Source: DATJGR01 sp963812255
Lineage (GTDB): Bacteria; Pseudomonadota; Gammaproteobacteria; Pseudomonadales; Azotimanducaceae
DNA length: 64,000 nt
NCBI GenBank assembly: GCA_963812255.1
Contig: CAWEUM010000003.1
Span: 1,302,001 to 1,366,000, forward strand
Direction: 5' to 3'
Part shown: positions 9,706 through 18,295 of the stretch, piece after piece
Numbering within the stretch: the stretch's first letter is position 1
How the letters are laid out: every line of letters begins with the position of its first letter
Translations under genes and position numbers: made by a program
The notes under the pieces: model-generated
What the model was told of the DNA's origin: nothing
The model's database searches: none
Seen by the model: the letters and a program-made list of their open reading frames with translations, nothing else

Positions 9706-10185
9706 ATGCAGCACTTGATTGCCGCTCTCGTATGCTCGATCGGTCTCGTTGGCGCCGCCGCAGCAGAGACACCGGACACCGCGCAGTTTTCGGCTCCAAT
9801 CCATCAGTTCATCAACAATTTCAACAAGGGCGACGCCACGGCGGCCGCTGCTGCGCATGCGACGACCGGTCTCGTGATCATCGATGAAGTGCCGCCGTAT
9901 CAATGGCAGGGGCCCGGCGCGTTCAAAGCATGGGGCGACGCGCTCGCCGCGTACGACAAGAGCCAAGGCATCACGAACGAGTTCGTCAAACTGGGTGAGA
10001 TCACGCGAACGGAAGTCGGCGGCGATCGCGCGTACGTCATCGTCGATGTGGTCTACAGATTCAAACAGCACGGCGCCGAGATGAAAGAGCCCGCGCAGAT
10101 GACGTTCACGATGCAGAAGGCAGCGACCGGTTGGCTGATCACCAGTTGGACGTGGACCGGGCCGACGCCGAAGAAGGCGAAGTAG
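9706..10185 (+). CDS. exported SnoaL/NTF2-fold protein
   Basis: A 159-residue protein with a typical signal peptide (MQHLIAALVCSIGLVGAAAA, cleavage probably after AAA-E). The mature part is one NTF2-like cone domain of the DUF4440/SnoaL type: an N-terminal helix with FINNFNKGDATAAAAAH, a central strand region, and the C-terminal WLITSWTWTG strand. AAGGAG lies 10 nt before the ATG. Such domains are enzymes in some proteins and simple ligand binders in others, and no catalytic residue set is evident. It is followed by a strong hairpin at 10207. Confidence 0.8.
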   Translation: MQHLIAALVCSIGLVGAAAAETPDTAQFSAPIHQFINNFNKGDATAAAAAHATTGLVIIDEVPPYQWQGPGAFKAWGDALAAYDKSQGITNEFVKLGEITRTEVGGDRAYVIVDVVYRFKQHGAEMKEPAQMTFTMQKAATGWLITSWTWTGPTPKKAK

Positions 10186-10206
10186 CATTCGGTGACTTCG
10201 AGATCA

Positions 10207-10234
10207 CCGCTCCTTCCCCAACGGGAAGGAGCGG
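10207..10234. terminator. bidirectional hairpin terminator
   Basis: Perfect 12-bp GC-rich stem with a 4-nt loop (CAAC) in the 67-bp gap between two genes whose 3' ends face each other (stop at 10185 and stop at 10253). No long T run follows on either side, so the terminator role rests on stem strength and position. Confidence 0.7.
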
Positions 10235-10252
10235 CTGACGTGGACGCCTCGG

Positions 10253-11701
10253 TCACGCAGCGGGCGTGGCCTTGGCCCCACTCTGCGCGCCACCCAGCAC
10301 GGATGCCATCCGTTCGTGCCCCAGCGCCAGGGCTGCCTTCGGCCCGCCCAGCCGCTCCAACTCGGCATAGATGTGTGCGCTGGTCTGTTCCAAGATCCGG
10401 CTCGCTGCGTCGCTGCCTGCCACCTTGAAATCGCGTTTAACGAATTCGCCTTCCACCAGCACCGTAGACAGGCATTGCGGCCCGGCATGCAGCAGCAGCG
10501 TCCCTTCGGGATTCGACCGGTCCCACCCGGCCATGGTCATGTGCCGCGCGTCGTGAAGCAGTATGTCGGCGGACTTGCCGGGACTGAGAGAGCCAATCTT
10601 GTGGTCCAGCCCGCAGGCCTTCGCACCATCCAGCGTTCCCCAGCGCAGGGCCTCCGCACAGGTGGGCGCGGCGCCGCTAAAGGACAATCCGTCTTGATCG
10701 TTGGCTGCGCTGCGGCGATGGCGCTCCGCCTGAAGAATCAGACGCAGCGCGGTTCGAAGGTCCGGGGAATTGTTGGAGATGATGTCGATGCCGAAGCTGA
10801 AATTGATGCCGTGTGATTCGGCCGCGGCGATCTGCGGGAAGTTCATCCCCATCTGCAGCTCGGTCTCCGGCGTGAAGGAAAGGTGAGTGCCAGCGTCCGC
10901 GACGACGCGCCACTCATTCGGCATGGACCATCCCATATGTACGAGCACCACATCGGGCCCCAACAAGCCCGCCGAAGCCAGCATGCTGGCCTCCCGAGCG
11001 GGGTTGCGCGTCATTGGCTCCCTGACGGAGTTGGTGTGCAGGAACACGCGTGCATCAACGTGTCGGGCGGCTTCCACCTGGGCGCGGCCGCGATCGATGC
11101 TTCGTGCCCAGACGGCCGGTTCTTCGGGACTCACGCCGAGCGTGATCAGACCTTCCCTGGATGAAAAATGCCGAGCCGCGATGCGGTTCAGCGAAGCGAT
11201 GCGGGAGGCGTTATCGGCAAACTCCACTGATTCCGCAGGCGGAGAGTTGAAGCCATAGCACCAGACCGCGCGGGCTCCGGCGTCTCGTAGGCCGCGAAGC
11301 GCCTCTTGCGCATGATCCGGCGACAGCAGGTTGTGGCAGTAGTCGGCGGTTGTCGTCGTCCCCGAATTCAGTGCCTCCAGAGCACCATGCAGGTTGGCCG
11401 CATACATATCGCCCGGACGATAGAAGCCGGCGGTGACCATGCGAATGCCGGTGAAATAATCGAGCAGCGACCAGTCGGCCGTGAGCCCCCGAATCGCCGT
11501 CTGCCAGATATGGTGATGTGTGTCGACAAATCCGGGCGAGGCGATATGGCCGGTGCCGTCGAAGACGTCGTCGGCGTTGGCTTCGATACCGGGGCCGATC
11601 TGTGCAATCCTGCCGCCTACGATGAGAATGTCCGCATCCGCGATGTTGCCGATTCGGTCATCCACGGACACCACGAAAACGTTCTTGATCAGACGGCGCA
11701 T
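10253..11701 (-). CDS. amidohydrolase family protein (TRZ/ATZ, 8-oxoguanine/guanine deaminase-like)
   Basis: Metal-dependent hydrolase or deaminase of the amidohydrolase superfamily (482 residues). The metal-binding HxH is in GFVDTHHHIWQ, further His ligands fit VFLHTNS and VLVHMGW, and the conserved Asp fits FSFGIDIISNN. The N- and C-terminal beta-sandwich (composite) domain flanks the barrel, ending in the family's KSADILLHD block. Relatives deaminate or dechlorinate purines and s-triazines; the actual substrate cannot be read. GAGGGGATAG lies before the ATG at 11701. Confidence 0.88.
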   Translation of the reverse strand: MRRLIKNVFVVSVDDRIGNIADADILIVGGRIAQIGPGIEANADDVFDGTGHIASPGFVDTHHHIWQTAIRGLTADWSLLDYFTGIRMVTAGFYRPGDMYAANLHGALEALNSGTTTTADYCHNLLSPDHAQEALRGLRDAGARAVWCYGFNSPPAESVEFADNASRIASLNRIAARHFSSREGLITLGVSPEEPAVWARSIDRGRAQVEAARHVDARVFLHTNSVREPMTRNPAREASMLASAGLLGPDVVLVHMGWSMPNEWRVVADAGTHLSFTPETELQMGMNFPQIAAAESHGINFSFGIDIISNNSPDLRTALRLILQAERHRRSAANDQDGLSFSGAAPTCAEALRWGTLDGAKACGLDHKIGSLSPGKSADILLHDARHMTMAGWDRSNPEGTLLLHAGPQCLSTVLVEGEFVKRDFKVAGSDAASRILEQTSAHIYAELERLGGPKAALALGHERMASVLGGAQSGAKATPAA

Positions 11702-11944
11702 GCTATCCCCTCGTTCCAGTTGCGGATCGTCGTAAGCGATCCCAGTTCAACCGCAGTCGGCAATCCAGACATCGTACGCGGCACCTCGGCGCCCATATAG
11801 TGCTTTCCGGTTTGGTGCGCCGTAGCGGCGGCGGCCAAAGCCATCGACTGATCGCGATCGCCGGTCGCTGGCGGCTCCGCCCAAGGCGAGGATCGAGTTC
11901 GCGTACCATGCCTATGGATGGGTCGCGCGGAAGGTGGGAAACCA

Positions 11945-13102
11945 GTGAGAGTGCTCGTTGCTATCGTCGCCGTGGTGGGCGCCTTGATCGTGGCGGTTAC
12001 TGCGCTGTTCGGTGTGTTCTGGACCATCGGGGCGGCGGAGCCCCTTCCGGAGGACAGCGTCAGCGCGGCGCGCCTCGCGACGGGCCGCTTTTCGGTGGGC
12101 GAAGCCGATTTCTCCTGGGTCGACGGATCTCGGCAGACCCCGGCCCATGGTGACGACCCTGGCGCCGCGTCGCGCACCCTGCCGGCAACGGTCTGGTATC
12201 CCGAAGGCGCCCGCGGCCCGCTGCCGCTGCTCGTCTACTGCCACGGACTCACGTCGAACCGGTACGGTGGCGCCTACCTGGCACGGCACCTGGCGAGCCA
12301 TGGATACGTCGTCGTGGCAGCCGACTTTCCGCTCAGCCATACCGGGGCGCCGGGGGGTCCGACCCCGGACGACGTGGTCCGGCAGCCGGGAGACGTGTCG
12401 TTTCTGATCGATCGTATGCTTGCTCTGAGCGACACCGAGCGGCCGTTCCGCGCGGCCCTGGACGAGGATCGGATCGGTGTGTTCGGACTGTCGCTGGGCG
12501 CGGTCACGGCGACGCTCGCGGCCTTTCACCCGCGTTGGCGCGATCCGCGGCTGTCGGCGGCGGTCGCGCTCGCCGGTATCGGAGACGTGTTCGGCCGGGC
12601 GTTCTTCCACCAGGCGGAGGTTCCGTTCCTGATGATCGCCGGCACCTCGGACGGCATCGTCGACTACCGCGCCAACGCGTTGCCGATTCCGGAGCGGGTG
12701 CCGGTCGGCGGGCTGATGACGTTCGCCAACGCCACGCACCTCGGCTTCGACGACATCGCCGCGAGTTGGCTGCGCCCGTTCCGCAACCCCGACGCGGTCG
12801 GTTGCTATCTGGGCGGCGCCGATCCGCACGCCAGTCCGCCGAATCCGTTCAACGGTCTGTTCGGCGGCACGCAGGACGGCCTGCTGGAGGTGACCGCCTA
12901 CCCGCCTCCGTGCGTGCGGTCGTTTCCGCTCGTGATGCGCGCCGCGCGTCAGCACATGCTGACAATGCTCGCGGTGCGCGCGTTCTTCGACAGCGAGTTT
13001 GCGGCCGAAGCCGACGTGCGCGCGGCCAGCGCGGACTATCTCACCCGCGTGATGCCGGAGGAGATCGCGGAGGTCAGCTATGCGGGGTCGCCGCTGCCGT
13101 GA
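11945..13102 (+). CDS. membrane-anchored or exported alpha/beta hydrolase (dienelactone hydrolase/chlorophyllase-like)
   Basis: Alpha/beta-hydrolase of about 385 residues behind an N-terminal hydrophobic segment (VLVAIVAVVGALIVAVTALF), so the catalytic domain probably faces the periplasm. Motifs: YCHGLTSNR (oxyanion region), VFGLSLGAV (nucleophile elbow GLSLG), GTSDGIVDY (acid) and NATHLGF (His). GTG 11945 is chosen because AAGGTGG lies upstream; an in-frame ATG at 11918 lacks a ribosome site and adds nine residues. It is divergent from the amidohydrolase gene. The substrate is probably an ester, with no detail visible. Confidence 0.82.
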   Translation: MRVLVAIVAVVGALIVAVTALFGVFWTIGAAEPLPEDSVSAARLATGRFSVGEADFSWVDGSRQTPAHGDDPGAASRTLPATVWYPEGARGPLPLLVYCHGLTSNRYGGAYLARHLASHGYVVVAADFPLSHTGAPGGPTPDDVVRQPGDVSFLIDRMLALSDTERPFRAALDEDRIGVFGLSLGAVTATLAAFHPRWRDPRLSAAVALAGIGDVFGRAFFHQAEVPFLMIAGTSDGIVDYRANALPIPERVPVGGLMTFANATHLGFDDIAASWLRPFRNPDAVGCYLGGADPHASPPNPFNGLFGGTQDGLLEVTAYPPPCVRSFPLVMRAARQHMLTMLAVRAFFDSEFAAEADVRAASADYLTRVMPEEIAEVSYAGSPLP

Positions 13103-13189
13103 ACTGGCGTCCTGCAGCCGCGGGCCATTAGACGCACCAGCTGTTCCCCGCCAGAGCGTTCGCTGAAATGACTGGCTCCGAATCGGCGC

Positions 13190-14227
13190 TCAGAGACCGT
13201 TTCGATACGGCGCCATGTCGATGCCGAACACGCCGTAACGCGCCTCTACCGCGGCGATCGTTTCGTCGCACCAATAGCTCGAGCCCGGCTGAGGAAAACC
13301 GAGCACGGCGCGTTGCTCGAGCGAGGCGCGCGCGATAAGGCGTTCAAGGAGCTTCGATTTCTGATACGCAGACCACGCCCAGCCGACATGCAGCACACTG
13401 ATCCATTCGGCCGACGCCTTGCGGTATGTGATGTTGTGCGCGAATCGCACCCGTCCGGGCGTCAGCGCCGTTCCGCGATGCCAGAGATCGTGTCGGTAGA
13501 ACAGTACGTCGCCGGGCCGGTAGTAAACGCGTTGCTCACGCGCGTACAGGCTCGATCGCCAATCGGCGAGTTGCGGCCGCTGCGTCGCGAAGTACGCCTC
13601 GGCCTGCGCCCGGTCATTGACGTAGTCGAGGTCGCCGATGCCTGGTGAATCGACGATCGGCCAGCGGTACGCCGGATCGTCCGGACCGTTGCGCGCGACC
13701 AGCGCCGTCGCACCGCCGCAGTCCTCGACATCGTCGAGGTACAGGATCAGTTCGACTGCTTCGGGCCGGAGCCACGGACTCGGATGCGCGAGCGTGTGAT
13801 TCGGATAGTCGACGTGAATGCGCTGTTCGTCGTTGTCGAGGGCGCCGCGCGGGCGCGACTGTCCGTATTTCGGCCAGAGATCCGACTGGGTCAGGCGCAG
13901 GTCGGTCATCGGCACGTCGAGCAGCGCCACGACTGCGGCGAGCAGCCGCGGATGCAGTGTGATCGCGTTGAACGCGCGGCTCTGCGACGGAAATGTCAGC
14001 CTGCCCCCACTGCCGAAATCCGCGATTTGTGCAGCTTCGCGGGAGCCGGGCGGCGGGAACCGCGCGAGGGCGTCGATCTTCAATTCAGCCACGAGGTCGG
14101 CGTCGAACACTCCGGACACGAAGGCGAAGCCGCGCGTACGCCAGGCGTCGACCTCGGCAGCGCTCAGCACGCGACCGGACCCATCCGTTGGGGCCGAATG
14201 AAGCCAGGAGATCGATGGTTCGGGCAT
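13190..14227 (-). CDS. phytanoyl-CoA dioxygenase (PhyH) family protein
   Basis: Fe(II)/2-oxoglutarate-dependent oxygenase of the PhyH family (345 residues). The iron facial triad is visible as H-V-D in RIHVDYPNH and the distal His in HDLWHRGTALTPG, whose Arg probably binds 2-oxoglutarate. The start is set at ATG 14227, preceded by CGAGGTAAG. The frame is open 70 codons further upstream, but that part is arginine-rich and unlike the family. PhyH relatives hydroxylate many substrates besides phytanoyl-CoA, and nothing here identifies the substrate. Divergent from the HTH/Ehr operon. Confidence 0.88.
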   Translation of the reverse strand: MPEPSISWLHSAPTDGSGRVLSAAEVDAWRTRGFAFVSGVFDADLVAELKIDALARFPPPGSREAAQIADFGSGGRLTFPSQSRAFNAITLHPRLLAAVVALLDVPMTDLRLTQSDLWPKYGQSRPRGALDNDEQRIHVDYPNHTLAHPSPWLRPEAVELILYLDDVEDCGGATALVARNGPDDPAYRWPIVDSPGIGDLDYVNDRAQAEAYFATQRPQLADWRSSLYAREQRVYYRPGDVLFYRHDLWHRGTALTPGRVRFAHNITYRKASAEWISVLHVGWAWSAYQKSKLLERLIARASLEQRAVLGFPQPGSSYWCDETIAAVEARYGVFGIDMAPYRNGL

Positions 14228-14366
14228 CGTCTTACCTCGTCGAAGACGCGGATATCGTACCGCGCGGTTCGGGGCAGCCGGGTCGTGTTCGAAAGAGGGG
14301 CGGTTCCGATTGCGCGTAACGGTGCAGGTGTCATCTAGGTCCAACGGGTCTCTTTTGGATGCTGAG

Positions 14367-14384
14367 AACATCAGATATGATGTT
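14367..14384. promoter_or_regulatory. inverted repeat upstream of the HTH gene, candidate operator
   Basis: AACATCA-gata-TGATGTT: perfect 7-bp arms with a 4-nt centre, 6 bp before the ATG of the HTH gene. A further AACATC half-site follows inside the gene start (14395-14400). Its position suggests autoregulation of the downstream operon; no binding data exist. Confidence 0.4.
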
Positions 14385-14390
14385 TCAGAC

Positions 14391-14636
14391 ATGATAACAT
14401 CGGCGCAAATGCGGGCGGCGCGGGCATTGCTCCGCATCGACCAGCGAACGCTCGCGAAGCTCAGCGGGCTGTCACTGCCGACGATTCAGCGGATGGAGGC
14501 GAGCGACGACGTCGTGCGTGGCAACGTCGAATCGTTGATGAAGCTGATCGAAGCGCTCGACCGAACCGGCATTGTGCTGATCGGTCCGGAGTCTGCGAGC
14601 GCGGGCGGCGGCCGAGGGGTACGTCTGAAGCAATGA
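14391..14636 (+). CDS. small XRE-family helix-turn-helix protein
   Basis: An 81-residue DNA-binding protein. The HTH follows the lambda-Cro/XRE pattern: helix ARALLRIDQRTLAKLSGLS, then the recognition helix beginning SLPTIQRMEA, then a segment reading MKLIEALDRTGIVLI that is common in single-domain XRE proteins. ATG 14391 lies just after the inverted repeat; the frame opens at 14310 but family homology begins near MITSAQMRAARALL. The stop is only 10 nt from the first Ehr gene, so it is probably the first gene of that operon and may regulate it. Confidence 0.82.
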   Translation: MITSAQMRAARALLRIDQRTLAKLSGLSLPTIQRMEASDDVVRGNVESLMKLIEALDRTGIVLIGPESASAGGGRGVRLKQ

Positions 14637-14646
14637 GCAGGCCTTC

Positions 14647-16686
14647 GTGATTGCAGCCGTGATCGGGGCCGCGCACGCTTTGGACGTCGTGCTGTGCGGC
14701 ATTGCGGTCCTGTTGGGGACCGCGGTGTTCGGCGTATACGCCGCGCCGCGGCGCGGCGGTGCGACGGTCGTGTACGTCGTCTGTCTGGTCGTCTGCCTCT
14801 CACTCGCCGGCGTCGCGCTCGCCTCTCTACTCGGCGGTGTCCGCCCGAGCCAACCGAGCGTGACCTTGCCGATCGGCTTGCCATGGGTCGGGGCACATTT
14901 CGATCTCGATCTACTCGCGTCGCTGTTTCTGTTCGTCGTCGATCTCGGCGGCGCGACGGCGAGCTTGTACGGCATCGGCTACGGTGCGCATGAGCCGTCT
15001 CCCGGTCGCGTGGTGCCGTTCTTTCCGGCGTTTCTGGCCGGCATGAACCTGGTCGTCGTTGCCGGCGATGCGTTCACGTACCTGCTCAGTTGGGAGTTCA
15101 TGTCGCTGTCGTCGTGGGCGCTCGTCATGTCGCACCACGGCGAAGCCGACAACCGCCGCGCCGGTTACGTGTACCTCGTGATGGCGAGCTTCGGCACGCT
15201 GGCGCTGTTGCTCGCGTTCGGCCTGTTGGCGCGGGACGGCGGCTACGAATTCGCCGCGATGCGTGCGCTCGATAGCGACGCGCTGCGAAGCGGTGCGGTG
15301 TTCTGTCTCGCACTCGTCGGCTGCGGTTCGAAGGCCGGAATCGCGCCGCTGCACGCGTGGCTGCCGCTCGCTCACCCGGCGGCACCGAGCCACGTTTCCG
15401 CGCTGATGAGCGGGGTCATGACGAAAGTTGCGATCTACGGATTCATCCGAATCGCATTCGATTTGCTGGGCGAGCCGGCGAACTGGTGGAGCGTCGTCGT
15501 ACTCGCAATCGGCGGGATCACCGCGGTGCTCGGCGCGTTGCAGGCCACGCTGCAGGACGATCTGAAGCGACTGCTCGCGTACAGCACCGTCGAGAACGTC
15601 GGCATCGTTTTCGTCGGTCTAGGGCTCGCGCTCGCATTCGAAGCCGGCGGCGTTGCGTGGGCGGCGGCGCTCGCGTTCGTCGCGGCGCTGTTCCACGCAT
15701 TCAACCATTCGTTGTTCAAAAGCCTCTTGTTCTACGGAGCCGGCGCGGTGCATGCGTCGACGCACGAACGCGACATGGAACACCTCGGCGGGCTGATACA
15801 TCGGATGCCGGTGACCGCATTCGCGTTTCTGGTCGGCGCGATGGCGATCTCGGCGCTGCCGCCCCTCAACGGATTCGTCTCAGAATGGCTGACCTTCCAG
15901 GCGATCCTCGTCAGTCCGCAGCTCGCGGCCTGGGGACTGAAGTTCCTGATCCCCGCGGTCGGCGCAATGCTTGCGCTCGCGGCGGCGCTGGCGGCGGCGT
16001 GCTTCGTCAAGGCGTTCGGCCTCACGTTCCTCGGCCGGCCGCGCTCGTCGGCGTCGCAGCTCGCGCACGACGCGCGGCCGACGTCCCGCGCCGCGATGCT
16101 GATCGTCGTGGTGCTGTGCATCGCGGCTGGCATCCTGCCCGGCTATGTGATCGATGCACTCGCGCCGCTGACGGACGCGTTCGTCGGCGGGCGTGTGCCG
16201 GCGCAGGCCGATCAATCGTGGCTGACGATCGTGCCGATCAGCGCCGCGCGGAGTTCTTACAACCCCTTCTTCGTGTTCCTTTTCACGGCGCTGGCCGCGG
16301 GCCTCGGCGCGTTCGTGATCCACCGCGTGGCTTCCCGCGAAATCCGCCGCGCACCGCCATGGGATTGCGGCTACCCCGACGCGAGTCCGGCGCTGCAGTA
16401 CTCGGCGTCGAGCTTTTCGCAGCCGATCCGTCGCGTGTTCGGCACGCTGCTGTTTCGCGCACGCGAGCGCGTGACGTTCGCGAAGCCCGGCGAGGTCGGC
16501 GCCGCGCACTTCGCCGTCAGCGTTCGTGACGTGTTGTGGGAGACGCTGTACGTGCCGATCGCGCGCGCGGTCGACGCCGTCTCGGCGCGCGCGAATCGTT
16601 CCCAGTCGCTGACGATTCGTCAGTATCTCGGACTGGTGTTCATCACCCTCGTGAGCCTGTTGGGCCTGCTCGCGCTATGGCAATGA
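14647..16686 (+). CDS. hyfB: hydrogenase-4 component B-like proton-pumping membrane subunit (Ehr complex)
   Basis: Large integral membrane subunit (679 residues, about 16 spans) of the Mrp/NuoL/HyfB antiporter-like family. Typical motifs are present: the lysine/histidine helix region SKAGIAPLHAWLPLAHPAAP, DLKRLLAYSTVENVG, and FNHSLFKSLLFYGAG. The last 130 residues form the HyfB-type C-terminal tail, with PWDCGYPD and a further hydrophobic segment. GTG start after AGCAGG. It opens a tightly overlapping block (B-C-E-F-large-small) that builds a complex I-like membrane machine, and would form one of its ion channels. Confidence 0.93.
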   Translation: MIAAVIGAAHALDVVLCGIAVLLGTAVFGVYAAPRRGGATVVYVVCLVVCLSLAGVALASLLGGVRPSQPSVTLPIGLPWVGAHFDLDLLASLFLFVVDLGGATASLYGIGYGAHEPSPGRVVPFFPAFLAGMNLVVVAGDAFTYLLSWEFMSLSSWALVMSHHGEADNRRAGYVYLVMASFGTLALLLAFGLLARDGGYEFAAMRALDSDALRSGAVFCLALVGCGSKAGIAPLHAWLPLAHPAAPSHVSALMSGVMTKVAIYGFIRIAFDLLGEPANWWSVVVLAIGGITAVLGALQATLQDDLKRLLAYSTVENVGIVFVGLGLALAFEAGGVAWAAALAFVAALFHAFNHSLFKSLLFYGAGAVHASTHERDMEHLGGLIHRMPVTAFAFLVGAMAISALPPLNGFVSEWLTFQAILVSPQLAAWGLKFLIPAVGAMLALAAALAAACFVKAFGLTFLGRPRSSASQLAHDARPTSRAAMLIVVVLCIAAGILPGYVIDALAPLTDAFVGGRVPAQADQSWLTIVPISAARSSYNPFFVFLFTALAAGLGAFVIHRVASREIRRAPPWDCGYPDASPALQYSASSFSQPIRRVFGTLLFRARERVTFAKPGEVGAAHFAVSVRDVLWETLYVPIARAVDAVSARANRSQSLTIRQYLGLVFITLVSLLGLLALWQ

Positions 16687-17633
16687 TCGGCGAACTCGCA
16701 TTGCAGGCAGCGCAGACGCTGCTGGTGCTCGTCGCGGCACCGCTGCTCACCGGGCTCGTCCGAAAGCTGAAGTCGCGCCTGCAGCAGCGCCGCGGGCCGC
16801 CGGTGCTGCAGCCGTACCGGGATCTGTGGAAGTTGCTGAACAAGGAAGCGGTCGTCGCCGAAAACGCGTCGTGGCTGTTCCGCGTGGCGCCGTATCTGAT
16901 CTTCGCGGCGACGTGGACCGCCGCGTCGTTGGTACCGACGTTCGCGACCGGATTGGCGCTCAGCACGTCGGCGGATCTGATCGCGATCGTCGCGCTGCTC
17001 GGCAGCGCGCGCTTCTTCCTCGCGCTCGTCGGTCTCGATATCGGCACCAGTTTCGGTGGCATCGGTTCGAGCCGCGAGGTGATGATCGCTTCGCTCGCGG
17101 AACCCGCGCTCGTCATCGTCGCGTTCACCCTCGCGCTGATCGCCGGATCGACGCAGTTGTCCGTCATCGCCGCGTACATGATCTCCGGCGACGTCGGGTT
17201 GCGCGTGTCGCTCGGCCTCGCGGTCGCCGCGTTGGTCATCGTCGCGCTCGCCGAAAACGCCCGGATCCCAGTCGACAATCCGGCGACGCACTTGGAACTC
17301 ACGATGGTGCACGAGGCGATGGTGCTCGAATACTCCGGGCGCCATCTGGCCGTGATCGAGTTGGCCGGCTCGCTGAAGCTGCTGCTGTACGTGTCGTTGA
17401 TCGCGGCGGTGTTCACACCGTGGGGCCTGGCGCCGGCCGCGGCGCATGGGTCGGGCTACCTGTACGGACTGCTGGCGTATGCACTGAAAGTCACCGGTGC
17501 CGGCGTGGCCCTCGCCGTGTTCGAGACGACGATCGCGAAGATGCGCGTGTTCCGCGTGCCGGAATTCCTCGGTATCTCGCTGATGCTGGCGCTGCTCGCG
17601 GTGTTGCTGATGTTCGTGACGAGGAGCCTGTGA
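16677..17633 (+). CDS. hyfC: HyfC/NuoH-like membrane subunit (Ehr complex)
   Basis: NuoH/HycD/HyfC-family membrane subunit (318 residues, about eight spans). In relatives it anchors the soluble arm and forms the quinone or proton entry. Seen: RRGPPVLQPYRDLWKLLNK near the N-terminus, then TSFGGIGSSREVMIASLAEP, and ENARIPVDNPATHLELTMVH, the acidic loop conserved in the family. Start is ATG 16677, with ATG 16683 (an ATGA overlap with the previous stop) equally possible. Translationally coupled to both neighbours. Confidence 0.93.
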   Translation: MAMIGELALQAAQTLLVLVAAPLLTGLVRKLKSRLQQRRGPPVLQPYRDLWKLLNKEAVVAENASWLFRVAPYLIFAATWTAASLVPTFATGLALSTSADLIAIVALLGSARFFLALVGLDIGTSFGGIGSSREVMIASLAEPALVIVAFTLALIAGSTQLSVIAAYMISGDVGLRVSLGLAVAALVIVALAENARIPVDNPATHLELTMVHEAMVLEYSGRHLAVIELAGSLKLLLYVSLIAAVFTPWGLAPAAAHGSGYLYGLLAYALKVTGAGVALAVFETTIAKMRVFRVPEFLGISLMLALLAVLLMFVTRSL

Positions 17634-18295
17634 CCGGGTCACTGACATACGACGTCGCACACCTGTTCGCGGGCGGGATGGTGCTGGTCAGCTTCATGCT
17701 GCTTTATCAGGATCGCATGGGGGCATTGCTGAACGTGATCGCGCTGCATGCGGCGCTGCTGTCGCTGTCGGTCGCGTGGCAGGCGCACGGACAAAATGCG
17801 CCGCACCTGTACGTGACGGCGTTCATCACGCTCGGCCTCAAGGCGATCCTGATTCCGTCCGCGCTGCGCAGGATCGTGCGGCGCCTGGCGATCCATCGCA
17901 AGATCGAGACGACAGTGGGCATCGGGCCGACGATGCTGGTTGGCGTCGGACTGGTCTCGCTGTCGATCGTGCTGATGCTGAAGGTCACGCCGGACTTCGA
18001 TCCGCTCGGGCGCCAGGACCTCGCATTCGCGCTCGCGGTGATCCTGCTCGGCATGCTGATGATGGTCACGCGGCGCAATGCGGTCAGTCAGGTGGTCGGC
18101 TTCATGTCGCTCGAGAACGGCCTGATCCTGGCGGCGTCTGGCGCGCGCGGAATGCCGCTGGTAGTGGAAATCAGCATCGCGTTCTCGGTGTTGATCGCGT
18201 TCATCGTGATCGGACTGTTTCTGTTCCGCATTCGCGAACGCTTCGACAGCGTCGACCTGTCGGTGCTGAATGTGTCGCGCGGAGACGCGCTGTGA
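17630..18295 (+). CDS. hyfE: HyfE-like membrane subunit (Ehr complex)
   Basis: A 221-residue membrane protein with about seven spans, matching hydrogenase-4 component E; its C-terminal half resembles NuoK/MrpC (TRRNAVSQVVGFMSLENG). Starts at GTG 17630, overlapping the previous stop as GTGA, with GAGGAG just upstream. The NuoK-like part carries the glutamate of the ENG motif that takes part in ion transfer in complex I relatives. Its downstream overlap with hyfF is also GTGA. Confidence 0.92.
   Translation: MTGSLTYDVAHLFAGGMVLVSFMLLYQDRMGALLNVIALHAALLSLSVAWQAHGQNAPHLYVTAFITLGLKAILIPSALRRIVRRLAIHRKIETTVGIGPTMLVGVGLVSLSIVLMLKVTPDFDPLGRQDLAFALAVILLGMLMMVTRRNAVSQVVGFMSLENGLILAASGARGMPLVVEISIAFSVLIAFIVIGLFLFRIRERFDSVDLSVLNVSRGDAL

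Noticed and set aside
14391..14636. Antitoxin of a toxin-antitoxin pair
   Set aside because: The small XRE protein would fit, but the next gene is a 679-residue membrane subunit and upstream is a divergent dioxygenase; no toxin-like gene is adjacent.
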